Notes under the pieces: model-generated | What the model was told of the DNA's origin: nothing | The model's database searches: none | What the model saw: the letters and a program-made list of their open reading frames with translations, nothing else | In this document: positions 54,512-64,000 of the stretch, piece after piece | Numbering within the stretch: the stretch's first letter is position 1 | Layout: every line of letters starts with the position of its first letter | Translations under genes and position numbers: made by a program | DNA from: an uncultured Flavobacteriales bacterium | GTDB lineage: Bacteria > Bacteroidota > Bacteroidia > Flavobacteriales_D > Parvicellaceae | Assembly (NCBI GenBank): GCA_943787535.1 | Contig: CALSMU010000003.1 | Coordinates: 1-64,000 of the forward strand | Length of the DNA stretch: 64,000 nt | Reading direction: 5' to 3'

Positions 54512-56308
54512 TTATTTTACCCAAACCTTATGCGCTTTTTTAAAGTTTGAATTACTTACATTGATTATATAATAGCCTGCAGAAAAACCACTTAAATCTA
54601 GCTGATAGTTAAATTCTTTTCCTGTATTGATATTACTAACAGTTTTTATGTTCTGACCTAAAGCATTTACAACGTTAATGTTCACTACTTCATTTAAGTC
54701 TCCAATTTTTAGATTAAATTTATTGTCACCCAAATATCCTACCACTAATGTTTTACTCACATATGCATCAGCAATGCTTAAAAAAGACTCAGGAAAACTT
54801 AAGGAAAATACCCGGGTTCTTACCGAACCACCTGTACTCAAGTAAGGACCTGTATGCCAAAAAGTAGCATCATCACTTGGGTCTATTGTCATCTGAGCAT
54901 AATCTCCCCACCTGTTGTCTCCAGATTTAGATGAAGACCCTTCAATAGCAGATTGTTCTAGAAAATGCATCTCCCCTAATTGACCTCCTGCATAACGTCC
55001 AGTATACCTTAAAGATGGATAAGTTGAGGTGCCTGAAACACAATAAGCCAAAGCTATATTTCCATACTTATCCATATTAATACTTCCTAGCCATCTACTA
55101 TCTCCATCGGGAGCATAAGTACCTTCCTGATAAAGAGTCCAATTTGAACCTGGCGTTTGACGTAGCTCATACCAACGAATTCCAGCATGATTTGTATTAT
55201 CCACATCAACTGTATGACACATTACCATAGTGTTATAACTTGAAAACTCTCTATAACTAGCCATAAACATAAATGCCTCCGGTACAGCATCTAGCTTCAC
55301 TGATGTACCAGGCTGCGTTATATTATCCCAACCTCCAGTAAAGCCACTATCAAAAGATGAAACAGCAATTTGATAAGGCGAAGAAATAGTGGAGTTAGAA
55401 GTTGTGGTCCAATCGACACTTACGTCCCAAACTTTAATATGATCCGAACCTACGCCTCCCCAGCTATTGTCTTGAAAATAAAATATTTGATTAGGCGTCC
55501 CTACACTAGGCAAGGTTGATCCTGCGTGAGCCGGTAATGTGCTAAAAAATCCCGAAGTCGATAAAGAAGGCACATTGAACTGGATCATTTGAGCACCCGC
55601 ATCTCCTGCGATCATTTTATCTCTTTCCATAACAAATGCCTCATTTCCACTTTTATTAGATGTAACGTAATATCCATCACTCCATACAGAATACTTTGGG
55701 TAATCAGGAAAACTTGCACCTACATTAAATGCATAAGAATTATAAGCACCAGTAGGATCACTGGTTTGAGAAACTGCAACCTGTAGGTTATTACCGAAAT
55801 CGAATTGACTTATAAACCATCTGTCAGCAAATTTATCATACAAAACGATTGGATCCCCAGCATTACCACCTCCTAACAAAGACCCTAAACTACCTGTTTT
55901 AAGAACGGTTCCTGTTTTATCATAAATCCTATATTGGGAATTCACCATTTGAAAATAATGGTCAGGACCAACTGCTCCGCTAGGGTCAGGTGGATTTGCC
56001 CCTGAAAGACCATTCCAATCTGTGGTAGGTGACTTTAAGACACCCGTTCCTTTAGTTTTTTGCCATACTGGATCAACCCCATTCGGCAGAGGAATACTTG
56101 ACAGGTGCTCTATTCTTCCACGCATTTTTGGCATACTATTTCCTACTTTATAGGTATTTTCATTTTCATCCGGAAGATCATTTATCCGATCTGTTACCTT
56201 AAATGATGCGGCCGCAATTGTTGATATAGGACCATATGATTGATTCTGTTGCCCTAAAGCTAACAAAGTAGAAGTTAGAATGCTTATTACAAGTAAATTT
56301 TTCTTCAT
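54512..56308 (-). CDS. Large secreted protein with type IX C-terminal sorting domain
   Basis: A 598-residue exported protein. After the signal peptide (~1-19, ending ALGQ), a ~480-residue beta-rich region carries aromatic and Gly/Ser repeats (SGANPPDPSGAVGPDHYFQMVNS, DRWFISQFDFGN), resembling a beta-propeller of secreted Bacteroidota proteins. The last ~85 residues are a type A sorting domain (VVNALGQNIKTV, SAGYYIINVSN). It would be exported by the type IX system and either anchored or released. No catalytic motif is evident. Confidence 0.83.
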   Translation of the reverse strand: MKKNLLVISILTSTLLALGQQNQSYGPISTIAAASFKVTDRINDLPDENENTYKVGNSMPKMRGRIEHLSSIPLPNGVDPVWQKTKGTGVLKSPTTDWNGLSGANPPDPSGAVGPDHYFQMVNSQYRIYDKTGTVLKTGSLGSLLGGGNAGDPIVLYDKFADRWFISQFDFGNNLQVAVSQTSDPTGAYNSYAFNVGASFPDYPKYSVWSDGYYVTSNKSGNEAFVMERDKMIAGDAGAQMIQFNVPSLSTSGFFSTLPAHAGSTLPSVGTPNQIFYFQDNSWGGVGSDHIKVWDVSVDWTTTSNSTISSPYQIAVSSFDSGFTGGWDNITQPGTSVKLDAVPEAFMFMASYREFSSYNTMVMCHTVDVDNTNHAGIRWYELRQTPGSNWTLYQEGTYAPDGDSRWLGSINMDKYGNIALAYCVSGTSTYPSLRYTGRYAGGQLGEMHFLEQSAIEGSSSKSGDNRWGDYAQMTIDPSDDATFWHTGPYLSTGGSVRTRVFSLSFPESFLSIADAYVSKTLVVGYLGDNKFNLKIGDLNEVVNINVVNALGQNIKTVSNINTGKEFNYQLDLSGFSAGYYIINVSNSNFKKAHKVWVK

Positions 56309-56640
56309 GAGTTATTTTTTATTGGTTCTCAAATTTCGGAATTAATATGCATATAGCAAAGCATAATTCCTCATCATTTAAGATGCATAAGATTTGGAAT
56401 GGTTGCCCGCAAATATTTTTTTACCTCAAACAGGTATAAAATATGAAGTATTTTGTACTGAACACAAATTATTACTAGCCAACACTGCTAACTTACCCTC
56501 AAGAATTGTAAAACTCTCAAAAGGCAGGAAGTTACTTTATAAAAACATTGAACAAATATTCCATATTTACTGTGAACAACAATATTAAATCCATTAAACA
56601 ATTCTAATAATTCCTCTTTTTGTTTTATACTTTTGCAGAC
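56309..56640. other. 332-base gap between a type IX substrate and the DUF3109 gene
   Basis: This divergent gap holds the upstream regions of both flanking genes. A 64-codon plus-strand frame with a TTG start (56394-56588) looks protein-like in composition but lacks an ATG, a ribosome-binding context or a recognisable family. I do not call it a gene. The only regulatory match I see is a TACTTTTG -7 element at its right end. Confidence 0.5.
56628..56635 (+). promoter_or_regulatory. -7 element before the DUF3109 gene
   Basis: TACTTTTG matches TAnnTTTG and ends five bases before the ATG at 56641. This implies a leaderless transcript if it is used. No good -33 element sits at the right distance. 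Confidence 0.35.
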
Positions 56641-57225
56641 ATGATTGAATTAGGAAACAAATTATTATCCTTAGATTTATTTGAAAAGAAATTTGTTTGC
56701 AACTTAAACGCCTGTAAGGGTGCTTGCTGCATTGAAGGAGATGCTGGAGCTCCCCTAGAAATGGAAGAGATTGATGTTCTTGAGGAATCTTTAGATGTCA
56801 TAAAACCCTATATGCACGAAGAAGGAATTGACGTTATTGAGAAACAAGGTGTTTTTTACATGGATGAAGATAACGAGCCTGTTACTTCATTGGTGAAAAA
56901 TGGAGCATGTGCTTTTGTTTACTTTGATAAAAATAACTCTGCAAAGTGTTCCATAGAAAAAGCACACAGCGAGGGTAAGCTTAACTTCAAAAAACCTATA
57001 TCTTGCCATCTATATCCGGTAAGGGTTGCAAAATTAAGAAACTATGAAGCCGTTAATTTCCATCATTGGGATATCTGTTCGGATGCATGCACACTTGGAT
57101 CGAAATTAAATGTAAAAGTTTACAAATTCTTGAAAGAACCGATTACCAGAAAATGGGGAGAAGAGTTTTTTACTGAATTAATTCAAATTGACACAGAAAT
57201 TGAAAAGGAAAATCTAAAAAAATAA
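56641..57225 (+). CDS. DUF3109 Cys-rich protein
   Basis: A 194-residue cytosolic protein of the DUF3109 family. The Cys motif NACKGACCIEGDAG near the N-terminus and later Cys residues (GACAFVYFD, KCSIE, SCHLYPVRV, CSDAC) form a probable iron- or zinc-binding site, as in YkgJ-type proteins. The reaction is unknown. I start it at the ATG at 56641 (MIELGNKLLS), because the in-frame ATG 21 bases upstream lies on the promoter-like sequence and is not conserved. No operon partner is adjacent. Confidence 0.83.
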   Translation: MIELGNKLLSLDLFEKKFVCNLNACKGACCIEGDAGAPLEMEEIDVLEESLDVIKPYMHEEGIDVIEKQGVFYMDEDNEPVTSLVKNGACAFVYFDKNNSAKCSIEKAHSEGKLNFKKPISCHLYPVRVAKLRNYEAVNFHHWDICSDACTLGSKLNVKVYKFLKEPITRKWGEEFFTELIQIDTEIEKENLKK

Positions 57226-57676
57226 TCTCCCTTTTACAAAATATTATTTGGGCGTTTTATCTTTTTTCTTACACAATATTTCGTCAAAACAACTGATGAC
57301 ATACAGTTCATTGTTTTTAACATATCAACATTGAAAACCCTTCTTGTTTGTTAATAAATACTGCTACAAATCCTTGTAATTTAGAGATTCTAAACAACAG
57401 ATAAAGAGTTTAATTAAAAAGACAAATTGCACATTTTAGAAGATAAATCGTTTCCCCTTGTTTTTAAAGGGATTAGGTGAGTTATTAAATAGAGGTGTTG
57501 AAAACTTCAAAAATTGTGGATGAAATTACTTAGGAATAGGAAAGTTTTTTTTCAATTTTTGTAGTCCTCAAACGAGGCTAGTAAAACGAAAATTTCTTAA
57601 CGAAAAACTTAAGTTTTTCATAAAAAAAGCAAAAAAAACACCACTTTTTGCATGGGGAGTTTTTCACTCTACTAAA
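57226..57676 (+). promoter_or_regulatory. 451-base AT-rich leader of nrdB with several inverted repeats
   Basis: There is no gene here. A hairpin TAG(T)CCTC-AAAC-GAGGCTA lies at 57562-57580, with one bulged T. An 18-base perfect palindrome GAAAAACTTAAGTTTTTC lies at 57602-57619. A third stem, GCAAAAA with TTTTTGC, lies at about 57629-57651. The three stand in a row before the nrdB start and are separated by A/T runs. The long leader and the repeats suggest control of ribonucleotide reductase by a regulator or RNA structure. I could not match a known NrdR box with confidence. Confidence 0.5.
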
Positions 57677-58762
57677 ATGGATTTGAGAAATAACAAAGTT
57701 AATATTATAAGACTTAAGACAATGGGAAAAGAAACAAAGACAAAGGTAGATGATGTAAATTTAAACGAAGTATTACCTGCTAATACTGAAATTCTTGAAC
57801 CCATTCTGAAGGACAACCCCAATAGGTTTGTTTTGTTCCCGATTCAACACATGGATATCTGGGAGATGTATAAAACACAGCAAGCAATGATTTGGACCGC
57901 AGAGGAATTAGACCTTGCTGCGGACAGACTAGATTGGGAGGAAAAACTAAATGACGATGAACGATTTTTCATTAAACATGTCCTTGCATTCTTCGCAGCA
58001 TCTGATGGAATTGTTAATGAAAATTTAGCTGAAAATTTCTTAAGTGAAGTTCAATATACTGAAGCTAAATTCTTTTATGGCTTTCAAGTAATGATGGAAA
58101 ATGTTCATTCTGAAACATATTCACTACTAATTGACACTTACATAAAAGACGATAAGGAAAAAGACTACCTATTTAATGCAATTGAGACTTTTCCTCCAGT
58201 TAAAACAAAAGCTGAATGGGCAATAAAATGGATAGACAATGGGTCGTATGCGCAAAGATTAATTGCTTTTGCTGCGGTAGAAGGAATTTTCTTCTCAGGA
58301 TCTTTCTGTTCGATCTATTGGTTAAAGAAAAGAGGATTAATGCCAGGTCTTACATTTTCAAACGAGTTAATCTCAAGAGACGAAGGCTTACATTGTGATT
58401 TTGCTTGCCTACTTTACAACAATCACCTTGAAAATCAATTGAGCAAAGAAGAGGTTAAAGAAATCATTTCGCAAGCTGTTGAGATTGAAAAAGAATTCGT
58501 GACTGAGTCTCTTCCTGTTCGTTTAATTGGGATGAATTCAGATTTAATGAATCAATATATCGAATTCGTTGCAGATAGACTTTTGGTTGAATTAGGTAAT
58601 GAAAAAATATACAACGCATCTAATCCATTTGATTTTATGGATATGATTAATCTTCAAGGGAAATCTAACTTCTTCGAAAAACGAGTGGGAGAATACCAAA
58701 AAGCAGGAGTGAAAAATGGAACAGAAGAAGGTGGAGCATTTAGCATGGATGCTGAATTCTAG
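57677..58762 (+). CDS. nrdB: Ribonucleotide reductase class Ia, beta (radical) subunit
   Basis: A 361-residue diiron subunit that makes the tyrosyl radical used by NrdA to reduce ribonucleotides. Metal ligands and radical site are intact: Asp in AASDGIVNE, Glu and His in MENVHSETY with the radical Tyr four residues after the His, and the later Glu/His pair in [11 protein letters not shown] keep the ATG at 57677; an in-frame ATG at 57722 (MGKETKTK) is an equally plausible start, since the N-terminus is not conserved. It is followed by nrdA after 85 bases. Confidence 0.93.
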   Translation: MDLRNNKVNIIRLKTMGKETKTKVDDVNLNEVLPANTEILEPILKDNPNRFVLFPIQHMDIWEMYKTQQAMIWTAEELDLAADRLDWEEKLNDDERFFIKHVLAFFAASDGIVNENLAENFLSEVQYTEAKFFYGFQVMMENVHSETYSLLIDTYIKDDKEKDYLFNAIETFPPVKTKAEWAIKWIDNGSYAQRLIAFAAVEGIFFSGSFCSIYWLKKRGLMPGLTFSNELISRDEGLHCDFACLLYNNHLENQLSKEEVKEIISQAVEIEKEFVTESLPVRLIGMNSDLMNQYIEFVADRLLVELGNEKIYNASNPFDFMDMINLQGKSNFFEKRVGEYQKAGVKNGTEEGGAFSMDAEF

Positions 58763-58847
58763 CTAATCAAGTTAATTAAAGGAATTGATTACTGATTAAA
58801 CGAAATGACTATCGAAAATAACAATATATAAAACCACAGAATTAGGT

Positions 58848-61205
58848 ATGTACGTAGTAAAAAGAGACGGAAGAAAAGAAGTTGTCAAGTTTGACAAAAT
58901 CACAGCAAGAATTAAAAAATTGTGTTACGGATTAAACGCACTTGTAGTTCCAGAAAAAGTGGCTATGCGTGTAATTGAAGGTTTATACGATGGGGTTACC
59001 ACGAGTGAGCTGGACAATTTAGCCGCTGAAGTTGCCGCAACCAATACCATATCCCATCCAGATTATGCTTTGTTAGCATCTCGTATTGTAGTTTCAAACT
59101 TGCACAAGAACACAAAAAAGTCTTTCACAGACACAATGGAAGATTTATACAATTATGTAGACCCGAAAACAAATCAACCTGCTCCATTATTATCTGATGA
59201 TGTCTATAATGCTATCAAAGATAATGCAGAGGTGCTTGACTCTAACATAATTTACGATAGAGATTTTAGATATGACTTCTTTGGTGTTAAAACATTAGAA
59301 AGATCTTATCTATTAAAATTAAATGGAGAAGTTGCAGAAAGACCTCAACACATGTTGATGCGTGTTGCAATGGGAATACACAAAACGGATATTGAAGCAG
59401 CTATTTCTACTTACAATTACATGAGTGAAGGTTGGTTTACTCACGCTACACCAACTTTATTCAACTCTGGGACACCAAAAGCACAAATGTCCTCTTGTTT
59501 TTTATTGAAGATGCAAGAAGATAGTATTGGCGGAATTTATGACACATTAAAACAATGTGCTCAAATCTCCCAATCGGCAGGTGGTATTGGCTTGTCTATT
59601 CACGACATTAGAGCCACTGGCTCCTACATAAAAGGAACCAATGGAACTTCAAACGGAATTGTCCCAATGTTAAAAGTATTTAACGATACAGCCCGTTATG
59701 TTGATCAAGGTGGTGGAAAAAGAAAAGGTTCTTTTGCTATCTACGTTGAACCTTGGCACGCAGACATATTCTCTTTCCTAGACTTGAAAAAAAATACAGG
59801 TAAAGAAGAAGATAGAGCTAGAGATTTATTTTATGCGCTTTGGATTCCAGATTTATTCATGAAAAGAGTTGAAGAAAATGGAGAATGGACCTTAATGTGT
59901 CCAAATGAATGCCCTGGAATGTCTGACGTATATGGGGATGAATTTGAGACTCTTTACTTGAAATATGAAAGTGAAGGAAAAGGTCGTAAAACTATTAAAG
60001 CACAAGATTTATGGTTTAAAATATGTGAATCTCAAATTGAGACAGGAACACCATATATGCTCTATAAAGATGCTGCTAACGCAAAGTCAAATCAAAAGAA
60101 TTTAGGAACAATTAAATCTTCCAACTTGTGCACGGAGATTATGGAGTATACATCTGATGATGAAGTTGCGGTTTGTAACTTAGCTTCTATTGCTCTTCCT
60201 AAATTTGTTACTGAAGGGAAGTTTGATCATGATAAACTATTCGAAGTTGCATACAAAGTAACTAAGAACTTAGATTCTGTTATTGACCAAAATTACTACC
60301 CTATACCAGAAGCAAGAAATTCTAATATGCGACACCGTCCAATTGGAATTGGTGTACAAGGATTAGCAGATGCATTTATTTTAATGCGATTTCCATTTGA
60401 ATCTGAAGAAGCAAAAGCTTTGAATAAAGAAATTTTTGAAACTATTTATTATGCAGCTGTTACGGCTTCAAAAGACTTAGCTATAGAAAATGGACCTTAT
60501 GAAACTTGGAAAGGTTCCCCTATCTCTGAAGGTAAAATGCAATTTGATCTATGGGGAGTTACTCCAACGGAAAGATGGGAATGGAACGTACTGAAGGAAG
60601 AGGTAATGGAGCATGGTGTAAGAAACTCTCTATTATTAGCACCTATGCCAACTGCTTCTACTGCTCAAATTCTTGGAAATAATGAGTGTTTCGAACCCTA
60701 CACTTCTAATATTTACACCAGACGTGTATTATCTGGAGAGTTTATCGTAGTAAACAAACACCTATTAAGAGACTTAGTGAAACTGGGGCTCTGGAATGAT
60801 AGCTTGAAAAATCAATTAATGGGAGCAAATGGCTCTATTCAAAACATTAAAGAAATCCCAGACAATATCAAGGAACTATACAAAACAGCTTGGGAAATTT
60901 CTCAAAAAACCATTTTAGACATGGCAGCTGATAGAGGTGCATATATCGATCAATCGCAATCGTTAAATATCTTTATGGAGAATGCAAACTTTGCGAAATT
61001 AACTTCAATGCACTTTTATGGATGGAAAGCAGGTTTAAAAACAGGAATGTACTACCTACGAACGAAAGCTGCTACAGATGCCATTAAGTTTACTTTAGAT
61101 AAAAACGCAATGGCTGCACCAGTTGCTAAAACGGAAGAGGAAAGGTTAGCTGAAATAGCTTGCTCGCTGGATGATCCAGACAACTGTGAAATGTGCAGTG
61201 GATAA
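58848..61205 (+). CDS. nrdA: Ribonucleotide reductase class Ia, alpha (catalytic) subunit
   Basis: A 785-residue catalytic subunit. An N-terminal ATP-cone ([22 protein letters not shown], ~1-90) gives allosteric activity control. The active-site Cys residues are in SSCFLL, NLCTEIM (with the catalytic Glu) and VCNLASI. The radical-transfer tyrosine pair is in TGMYYLRT near residue 730, and the C-terminal redox Cys pair is CEMC. All essential residues are present. It forms an operon with nrdB and is closed by a strong terminator. Confidence 0.95.
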   Translation: MYVVKRDGRKEVVKFDKITARIKKLCYGLNALVVPEKVAMRVIEGLYDGVTTSELDNLAAEVAATNTISHPDYALLASRIVVSNLHKNTKKSFTDTMEDLYNYVDPKTNQPAPLLSDDVYNAIKDNAEVLDSNIIYDRDFRYDFFGVKTLERSYLLKLNGEVAERPQHMLMRVAMGIHKTDIEAAISTYNYMSEGWFTHATPTLFNSGTPKAQMSSCFLLKMQEDSIGGIYDTLKQCAQISQSAGGIGLSIHDIRATGSYIKGTNGTSNGIVPMLKVFNDTARYVDQGGGKRKGSFAIYVEPWHADIFSFLDLKKNTGKEEDRARDLFYALWIPDLFMKRVEENGEWTLMCPNECPGMSDVYGDEFETLYLKYESEGKGRKTIKAQDLWFKICESQIETGTPYMLYKDAANAKSNQKNLGTIKSSNLCTEIMEYTSDDEVAVCNLASIALPKFVTEGKFDHDKLFEVAYKVTKNLDSVIDQNYYPIPEARNSNMRHRPIGIGVQGLADAFILMRFPFESEEAKALNKEIFETIYYAAVTASKDLAIENGPYETWKGSPISEGKMQFDLWGVTPTERWEWNVLKEEVMEHGVRNSLLLAPMPTASTAQILGNNECFEPYTSNIYTRRVLSGEFIVVNKHLLRDLVKLGLWNDSLKNQLMGANGSIQNIKEIPDNIKELYKTAWEISQKTILDMAADRGAYIDQSQSLNIFMENANFAKLTSMHFYGWKAGLKTGMYYLRTKAATDAIKFTLDKNAMAAPVAKTEEERLAEIACSLDDPDNCEMCSG

Positions 61206-61220
61206 TATTCATAAGAAACT

Positions 61221-61254
61221 AAAAAAAGCTGCATCACAAGATGTGGCTTTTTTT
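61221..61254 (+). terminator. Intrinsic terminator after nrdA
   Basis: A 15-pair stem (61221-61235 with 61240-61254, including two G-U pairs) closes on the four-base loop ACAA and ends in a seven-T run. It begins 15 bases after the nrdA stop. Confidence 0.85.
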
Positions 61255-61311
61255 ATGACTTATTTAGCAATAATTAACCTCTCTCATACGAAAAAACAAT
61301 ACCTTTAAAAG

Positions 61312-61728
61312 GTGGAAGACAAAAACAATCAAACAAAAGAAGATATAGATTTTAGTTATTTCGAAACTCAAGAGACTTGGGAGTTTTCCGAAAAACTAAA
61401 AAAACATGGAACCAAGGCTACTGAGGCAATGAAAACTTTTGTTTCAAAAATGGGAACTGAAGCAAAAGAAACCCATGAAGCATCCAAAATTATTGTGAAA
61501 TTCTTGAAAGAAGGAACAGTAAATAAAGAGGAAGAACATGAACTAAAAACACAAATATATGACTTGTTTAAAATGGCAGGTATCGGAATTCCATTTATGT
61601 TAATTCCTGGTTCAACTTTGCTAATGCCATTTTTAATTAAACTAGCGAATAAAAGAGGTATTGATTTGCTTCCCTCAGCATTTAAAACTGAAGAAGACGA
61701 GACAGACTTACCTGAAGAATCAAAATAA
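61312..61728 (+). CDS. LETM1-like domain protein
   Basis: A 138-residue protein with an acidic N-terminal half (helical, Lys/Glu-rich). One hydrophobic stretch near the C-terminus contains GIPFMLIPGSTLLMPFLIKLA and RGIDLLPSAF, the signature of the LETM1-like ribosome-binding/membrane region found in Bacteroidota. It starts at a GTG at 61312 because no ATG fits. Function in bacteria is not known. It is convergent with the lipoprotein gene, five bases away. Confidence 0.75.
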   Translation: MEDKNNQTKEDIDFSYFETQETWEFSEKLKKHGTKATEAMKTFVSKMGTEAKETHEASKIIVKFLKEGTVNKEEEHELKTQIYDLFKMAGIGIPFMLIPGSTLLMPFLIKLANKRGIDLLPSAFKTEEDETDLPEESK

Positions 61729-61733
61729 ACTCT

Positions 61734-62495
61734 TTACCAAGCTCTAACCTTCTTTACTATACCATCTAGAGGGTTCACAACTAATGCATGCTTAGTTAGC
61801 TTCAAAGAATCAAACTTTTCATATGTTCCTATTGGCTCATAATGCTCTTCCAATGCTAAATCAATACGAATATGTTTTCCTTTGCTAGGAAGTTTTATAG
61901 ATACTGGAGGATTATTCATAAATACATCTGAAAAATGAGAACTTACATCCTGATCTAAAAAATCATTTAAACCCCAGTTTTGATACTCTGGCGTAATTTT
62001 ATTAATTCCATTTTTATCATGCAAGAATAATGTGAGTGTTGATTCCTGATCTACCCAAGTATACTTTGTTTTACAAAAAGCAACAATTCGTGAAGAATCA
62101 GATTGAATCCAATAAGTAATTTCATAACCGTCTTCTGTTTCTGAATCACCATCCCATTTTAAAGGTGTATTTTGAGTTCTAAAACTGATGTACCCATTGT
62201 TATAATTCAATGTATTCAATATAAAAGTACCATATTTGAAAGCGTCCTCTGGAGAATTATTTTCTATATCTTTTACACTTGTTCCAAAAAAATGCGAATA
62301 ATAGTCGTCTATTTCAAAATCGATTATTGTTCCTGGAATAACCACGGTATCCGTTGTAATAGAATTTTCCACATCAGTATTTTCGACTTTAACATCATGA
62401 CAATTCGATACAATTTCAATATCTTCTTTTTGAATTTTATCTGGTTGACAGGCAAAGCAAAAAAGCAAACCAATAACCGTAAGCAATTTACCCAT
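61734..62495 (-). CDS. Lipoprotein of unknown function
   Basis: A 253-residue lipoprotein (lipobox CFAC, Cys at 16). The rest is a beta-rich globular domain without catalytic motif (FEIDDYYSHFFGTSVKDI, ISFRTQNTPLKWDGDSE). Its ATG overlaps the stop of the ABC exporter gene (TAATG), so the two are translationally coupled; a role linked to the exporter is plausible but unproved. Confidence 0.75.
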   Translation of the reverse strand: MGKLLTVIGLLFCFACQPDKIQKEDIEIVSNCHDVKVENTDVENSITTDTVVIPGTIIDFEIDDYYSHFFGTSVKDIENNSPEDAFKYGTFILNTLNYNNGYISFRTQNTPLKWDGDSETEDGYEITYWIQSDSSRIVAFCKTKYTWVDQESTLTLFLHDKNGINKITPEYQNWGLNDFLDQDVSSHFSDVFMNNPPVSIKLPSKGKHIRIDLALEEHYEPIGTYEKFDSLKLTKHALVVNPLDGIVKKVRAW

Positions 62496-64000
62496 TAATG
62501 AAAGTTTTGCATGTCTGTCAATTTCTTGTAGACACCATTTTGACCTATTAATTCAGAATGACTACCTCTTTCGATAACTTCTCCCTTTTCCATTACCAAA
62601 ATTTCATCCGCATGCTGGATCGTAGACAACCTATGTGCTATAACCAAAGATGTTCTGTTCTTCATAAGGTTGGTCAATGCGTCCTGAACCAATCGCTCAC
62701 TTTCTGTATCCAGCGCAGAAGTTGCTTCATCCAAAATAAGTATTGGCGGGTTCTTTAATACCGCTCTTGCGATACTTAGTCGTTGTCTTTGACCGCCGGA
62801 TAACTTCCCTCCACTGTCTCCAATGTTAGTTTGGTATCCATTATCCAGTTTTTCTACAAACTCATGCGCATTGGCAATTTTAGCAGCATGAATTATTTCT
62901 TCATTTGTAGCTGATTCCACCCCGAAAGCTATATTGTTAAACACTGTGTCATTGAACAATATAGACTGCTGCGTAACGATTCCAAGCTGGTTTCTTAAGC
63001 TATTAAGAGTAACGTCTTTAATGTTGTTACCATCAATTAATATCTCACCTTCATCAAGGTCATAAAACCGTGGAAGCAAATCTGCTAATGTAGATTTTCC
63101 AGAACCTGACTGCCCAACCAAGGCAATTGTTTTACCTCCTGAAAGTGTAAAGTTTACATTCTTTAAAACATATTCCTTTTCATATTTAAAACTTACGTTT
63201 TTATACTCAACCTTGTCTTTGAAAGAATCTAAATCAAGTGCATTTGTCTTATCAACAATTGAAACTTCTTCATCCGTAATTTCTTTTATTCTAGTTAATG
63301 CAGCAATACCTCTGCTTGCTTCATATATCGCCTTCGAAATGGCTTTAAACGGGGAAATCAACTGAGAGAACAAAACCAAGTAACCAATAAATAAATCAGG
63401 TTCAAGCTCTCCTGAAAAAACCAAGTTCCCTCCAAACAGTAATACACCAGTAGTAGATACAATTCCTAAAAACTCACTAGACGGAGAGGCCAAATCCATT
63501 CTACGATAAAACTTAATCATTATCCGATATAAAGAATGATTTTTTTCTTCAAATCGTTGACGCGTTCTTTCTTCCGCATTAAATCCTTTAATTATTCTTT
63601 GCCCACTGAGAGATTCTTCCACAGAAGATAGCAAGTTTCCCGCGTTTTCTTGGCCTTGTTTGGCCTTGTTTTTTAACCCTTTTCCAATTAATGCTATTAC
63701 CAATCCTGATAATGGCAAAAACACAATAATAAAAATAGATAATTTCGCGTTGATAATAAACAAGGTAATTATGTAGCCAACAATATAAAATGGATCCTTA
63801 AAAGCTGCATTAATTGATGCCATTAAAGATAGCTCCACCTCCTTGACATCAGTTGTAAAACGAGACAGCAAGTCTCCTTTTTTCTCTTCGCTAAAAAAAG
63901 ACAACTGTAAGCGCAATACCTTATCATGCAATTTACTTCGTAAATCTTTTGATACTGCATGCAATGCTAATGATAGAAAAACAGCGCTTAGATAAGAAAA
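62495..64000 (-). CDS. MsbA-type ABC exporter, fused permease and ATPase, 5' end cut by the window
   Basis: Half-transporter of the lipid/multidrug exporter (MsbA) type. The frame is open to base 64000 with no stop, so the TTG at 63964 is not the start; roughly the first 100 residues lie outside the window. The visible part holds the later membrane helices (NAKLSIFIIVFLPLSGLVIALIG and others). The ATPase follows, with Walker A GQSGSGKST, signature LSGGQRQR, Walker B ILILDEATSALD and the H-loop IAHRLST. A lipid or LPS precursor is a likely cargo, but a drug exporter is possible. It is coupled to the lipoprotein gene. Confidence 0.9.
   Translation of the reverse strand, partial: FSYLSAVFLSLALHAVSKDLRSKLHDKVLRLQLSFFSEEKKGDLLSRFTTDVKEVELSLMASINAAFKDPFYIVGYIITLFIINAKLSIFIIVFLPLSGLVIALIGKGLKNKAKQGQENAGNLLSSVEESLSGQRIIKGFNAEERTRQRFEEKNHSLYRIMIKFYRRMDLASPSSEFLGIVSTTGVLLFGGNLVFSGELEPDLFIGYLVLFSQLISPFKAISKAIYEASRGIAALTRIKEITDEEVSIVDKTNALDLDSFKDKVEYKNVSFKYEKEYVLKNVNFTLSGGKTIALVGQSGSGKSTLADLLPRFYDLDEGEILIDGNNIKDVTLNSLRNQLGIVTQQSILFNDTVFNNIAFGVESATNEEIIHAAKIANAHEFVEKLDNGYQTNIGDSGGKLSGGQRQRLSIARAVLKNPPILILDEATSALDTESERLVQDALTNLMKNRTSLVIAHRLSTIQHADEILVMEKGEVIERGSHSELIGQNGVYKKLTDMQNFH

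Noticed and set aside
56394..56588. A 64-codon plus-strand frame with TTG start in the gap before the DUF3109 gene
   Set aside because: No ATG, no known family and no regulatory context; kept only as a note in the gap entry.
1..64000. tRNA or rRNA genes, CRISPR arrays, insertion sequences, prophage
   Set aside because: I saw no cloverleaf pattern, no spaced direct repeats, no transposase, integrase or phage structural gene anywhere in the window.

Overview
The window reads as a stretch of core chromosome from a low-GC member of the Bacteroidota, most likely the order Flavobacteriales. The evidence is a GldH lipoprotein next to a RicT/PSP1 protein, a PorZ-type type IX secretion accessory protein, two secreted proteins with C-terminal type IX sorting domains, a TonB-dependent receptor with a carboxypeptidase-like regulatory domain, a two-component-regulator propeller sensor, and promoters of the TTTG / TAnnTTTG type. 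I saw no rRNA, tRNA, CRISPR array, insertion sequence or prophage. Both edge genes are cut: a TonB-dependent receptor runs in from the left, and an MsbA-type ABC exporter on the minus strand runs out at the right.

Layout. 1-5100: receptor, a GAF-domain gene broken by three lesions, and an SPFH membrane protein paired with a small Arc-type repressor. 5100-11600 (minus): RseP protease, a von Willebrand A protein, a GH3-family protein and a double-ATPase peptide transporter subunit. 11800-16900 (plus): ferritin, an extremely lysine-rich secreted protein, and a large propeller / class III cyclase / HD-domain sensor. 16900-23800 (minus): gldH, ricT, holB, cvpA, an OmpA protein and porZ. 23900-29200 (plus): an AlgI/AlgJ-like O-acetylation pair, recX, a MerR regulator, a BI-1 protein and fabD.

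29286-37492 (minus) is one compact operon of eight genes making nucleotide sugars. WbpE-, Ugd-, Uxs-, WbpD-, WbpB-, WbpA/TviB- and RmlB-like enzymes are followed by a CpsB/YwqE-type tyrosine phosphatase. Together they could supply a UDP-diacetamido-glucuronic acid, UDP-xylose and dTDP-4-keto-6-deoxyglucose for a surface polysaccharide whose glycosyltransferases lie elsewhere. It is followed by waaA on the plus strand. 39800-46500 (minus) holds an ABC permease/ATPase pair with a DUF3299 protein (possibly metal-related), a PhoX-like lipoprotein, a divergent Lgt and an AtoE-type transporter.

46500-64000 is mixed: a type IX-secreted phosphodiesterase with an inserted domain, a DUF3127 protein with an SSB-like tail, a flavin reductase, two tandem phasin-like proteins, a P-loop ATPase, rnhB, glyS, another type IX substrate, a DUF3109 protein, nrdB-nrdA behind a long inverted-repeat-rich leader, a LETM1-like protein, a lipoprotein and the ABC exporter. 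Most of the window is ordinary. The points most worth a second look are the propeller-cyclase-HD fusion, the phosphodiesterase insertion, the nrdB leader, the ferritin/lysine-rich pair, the DUF3127 tail, the divergent Lgt and the decayed GAF gene.
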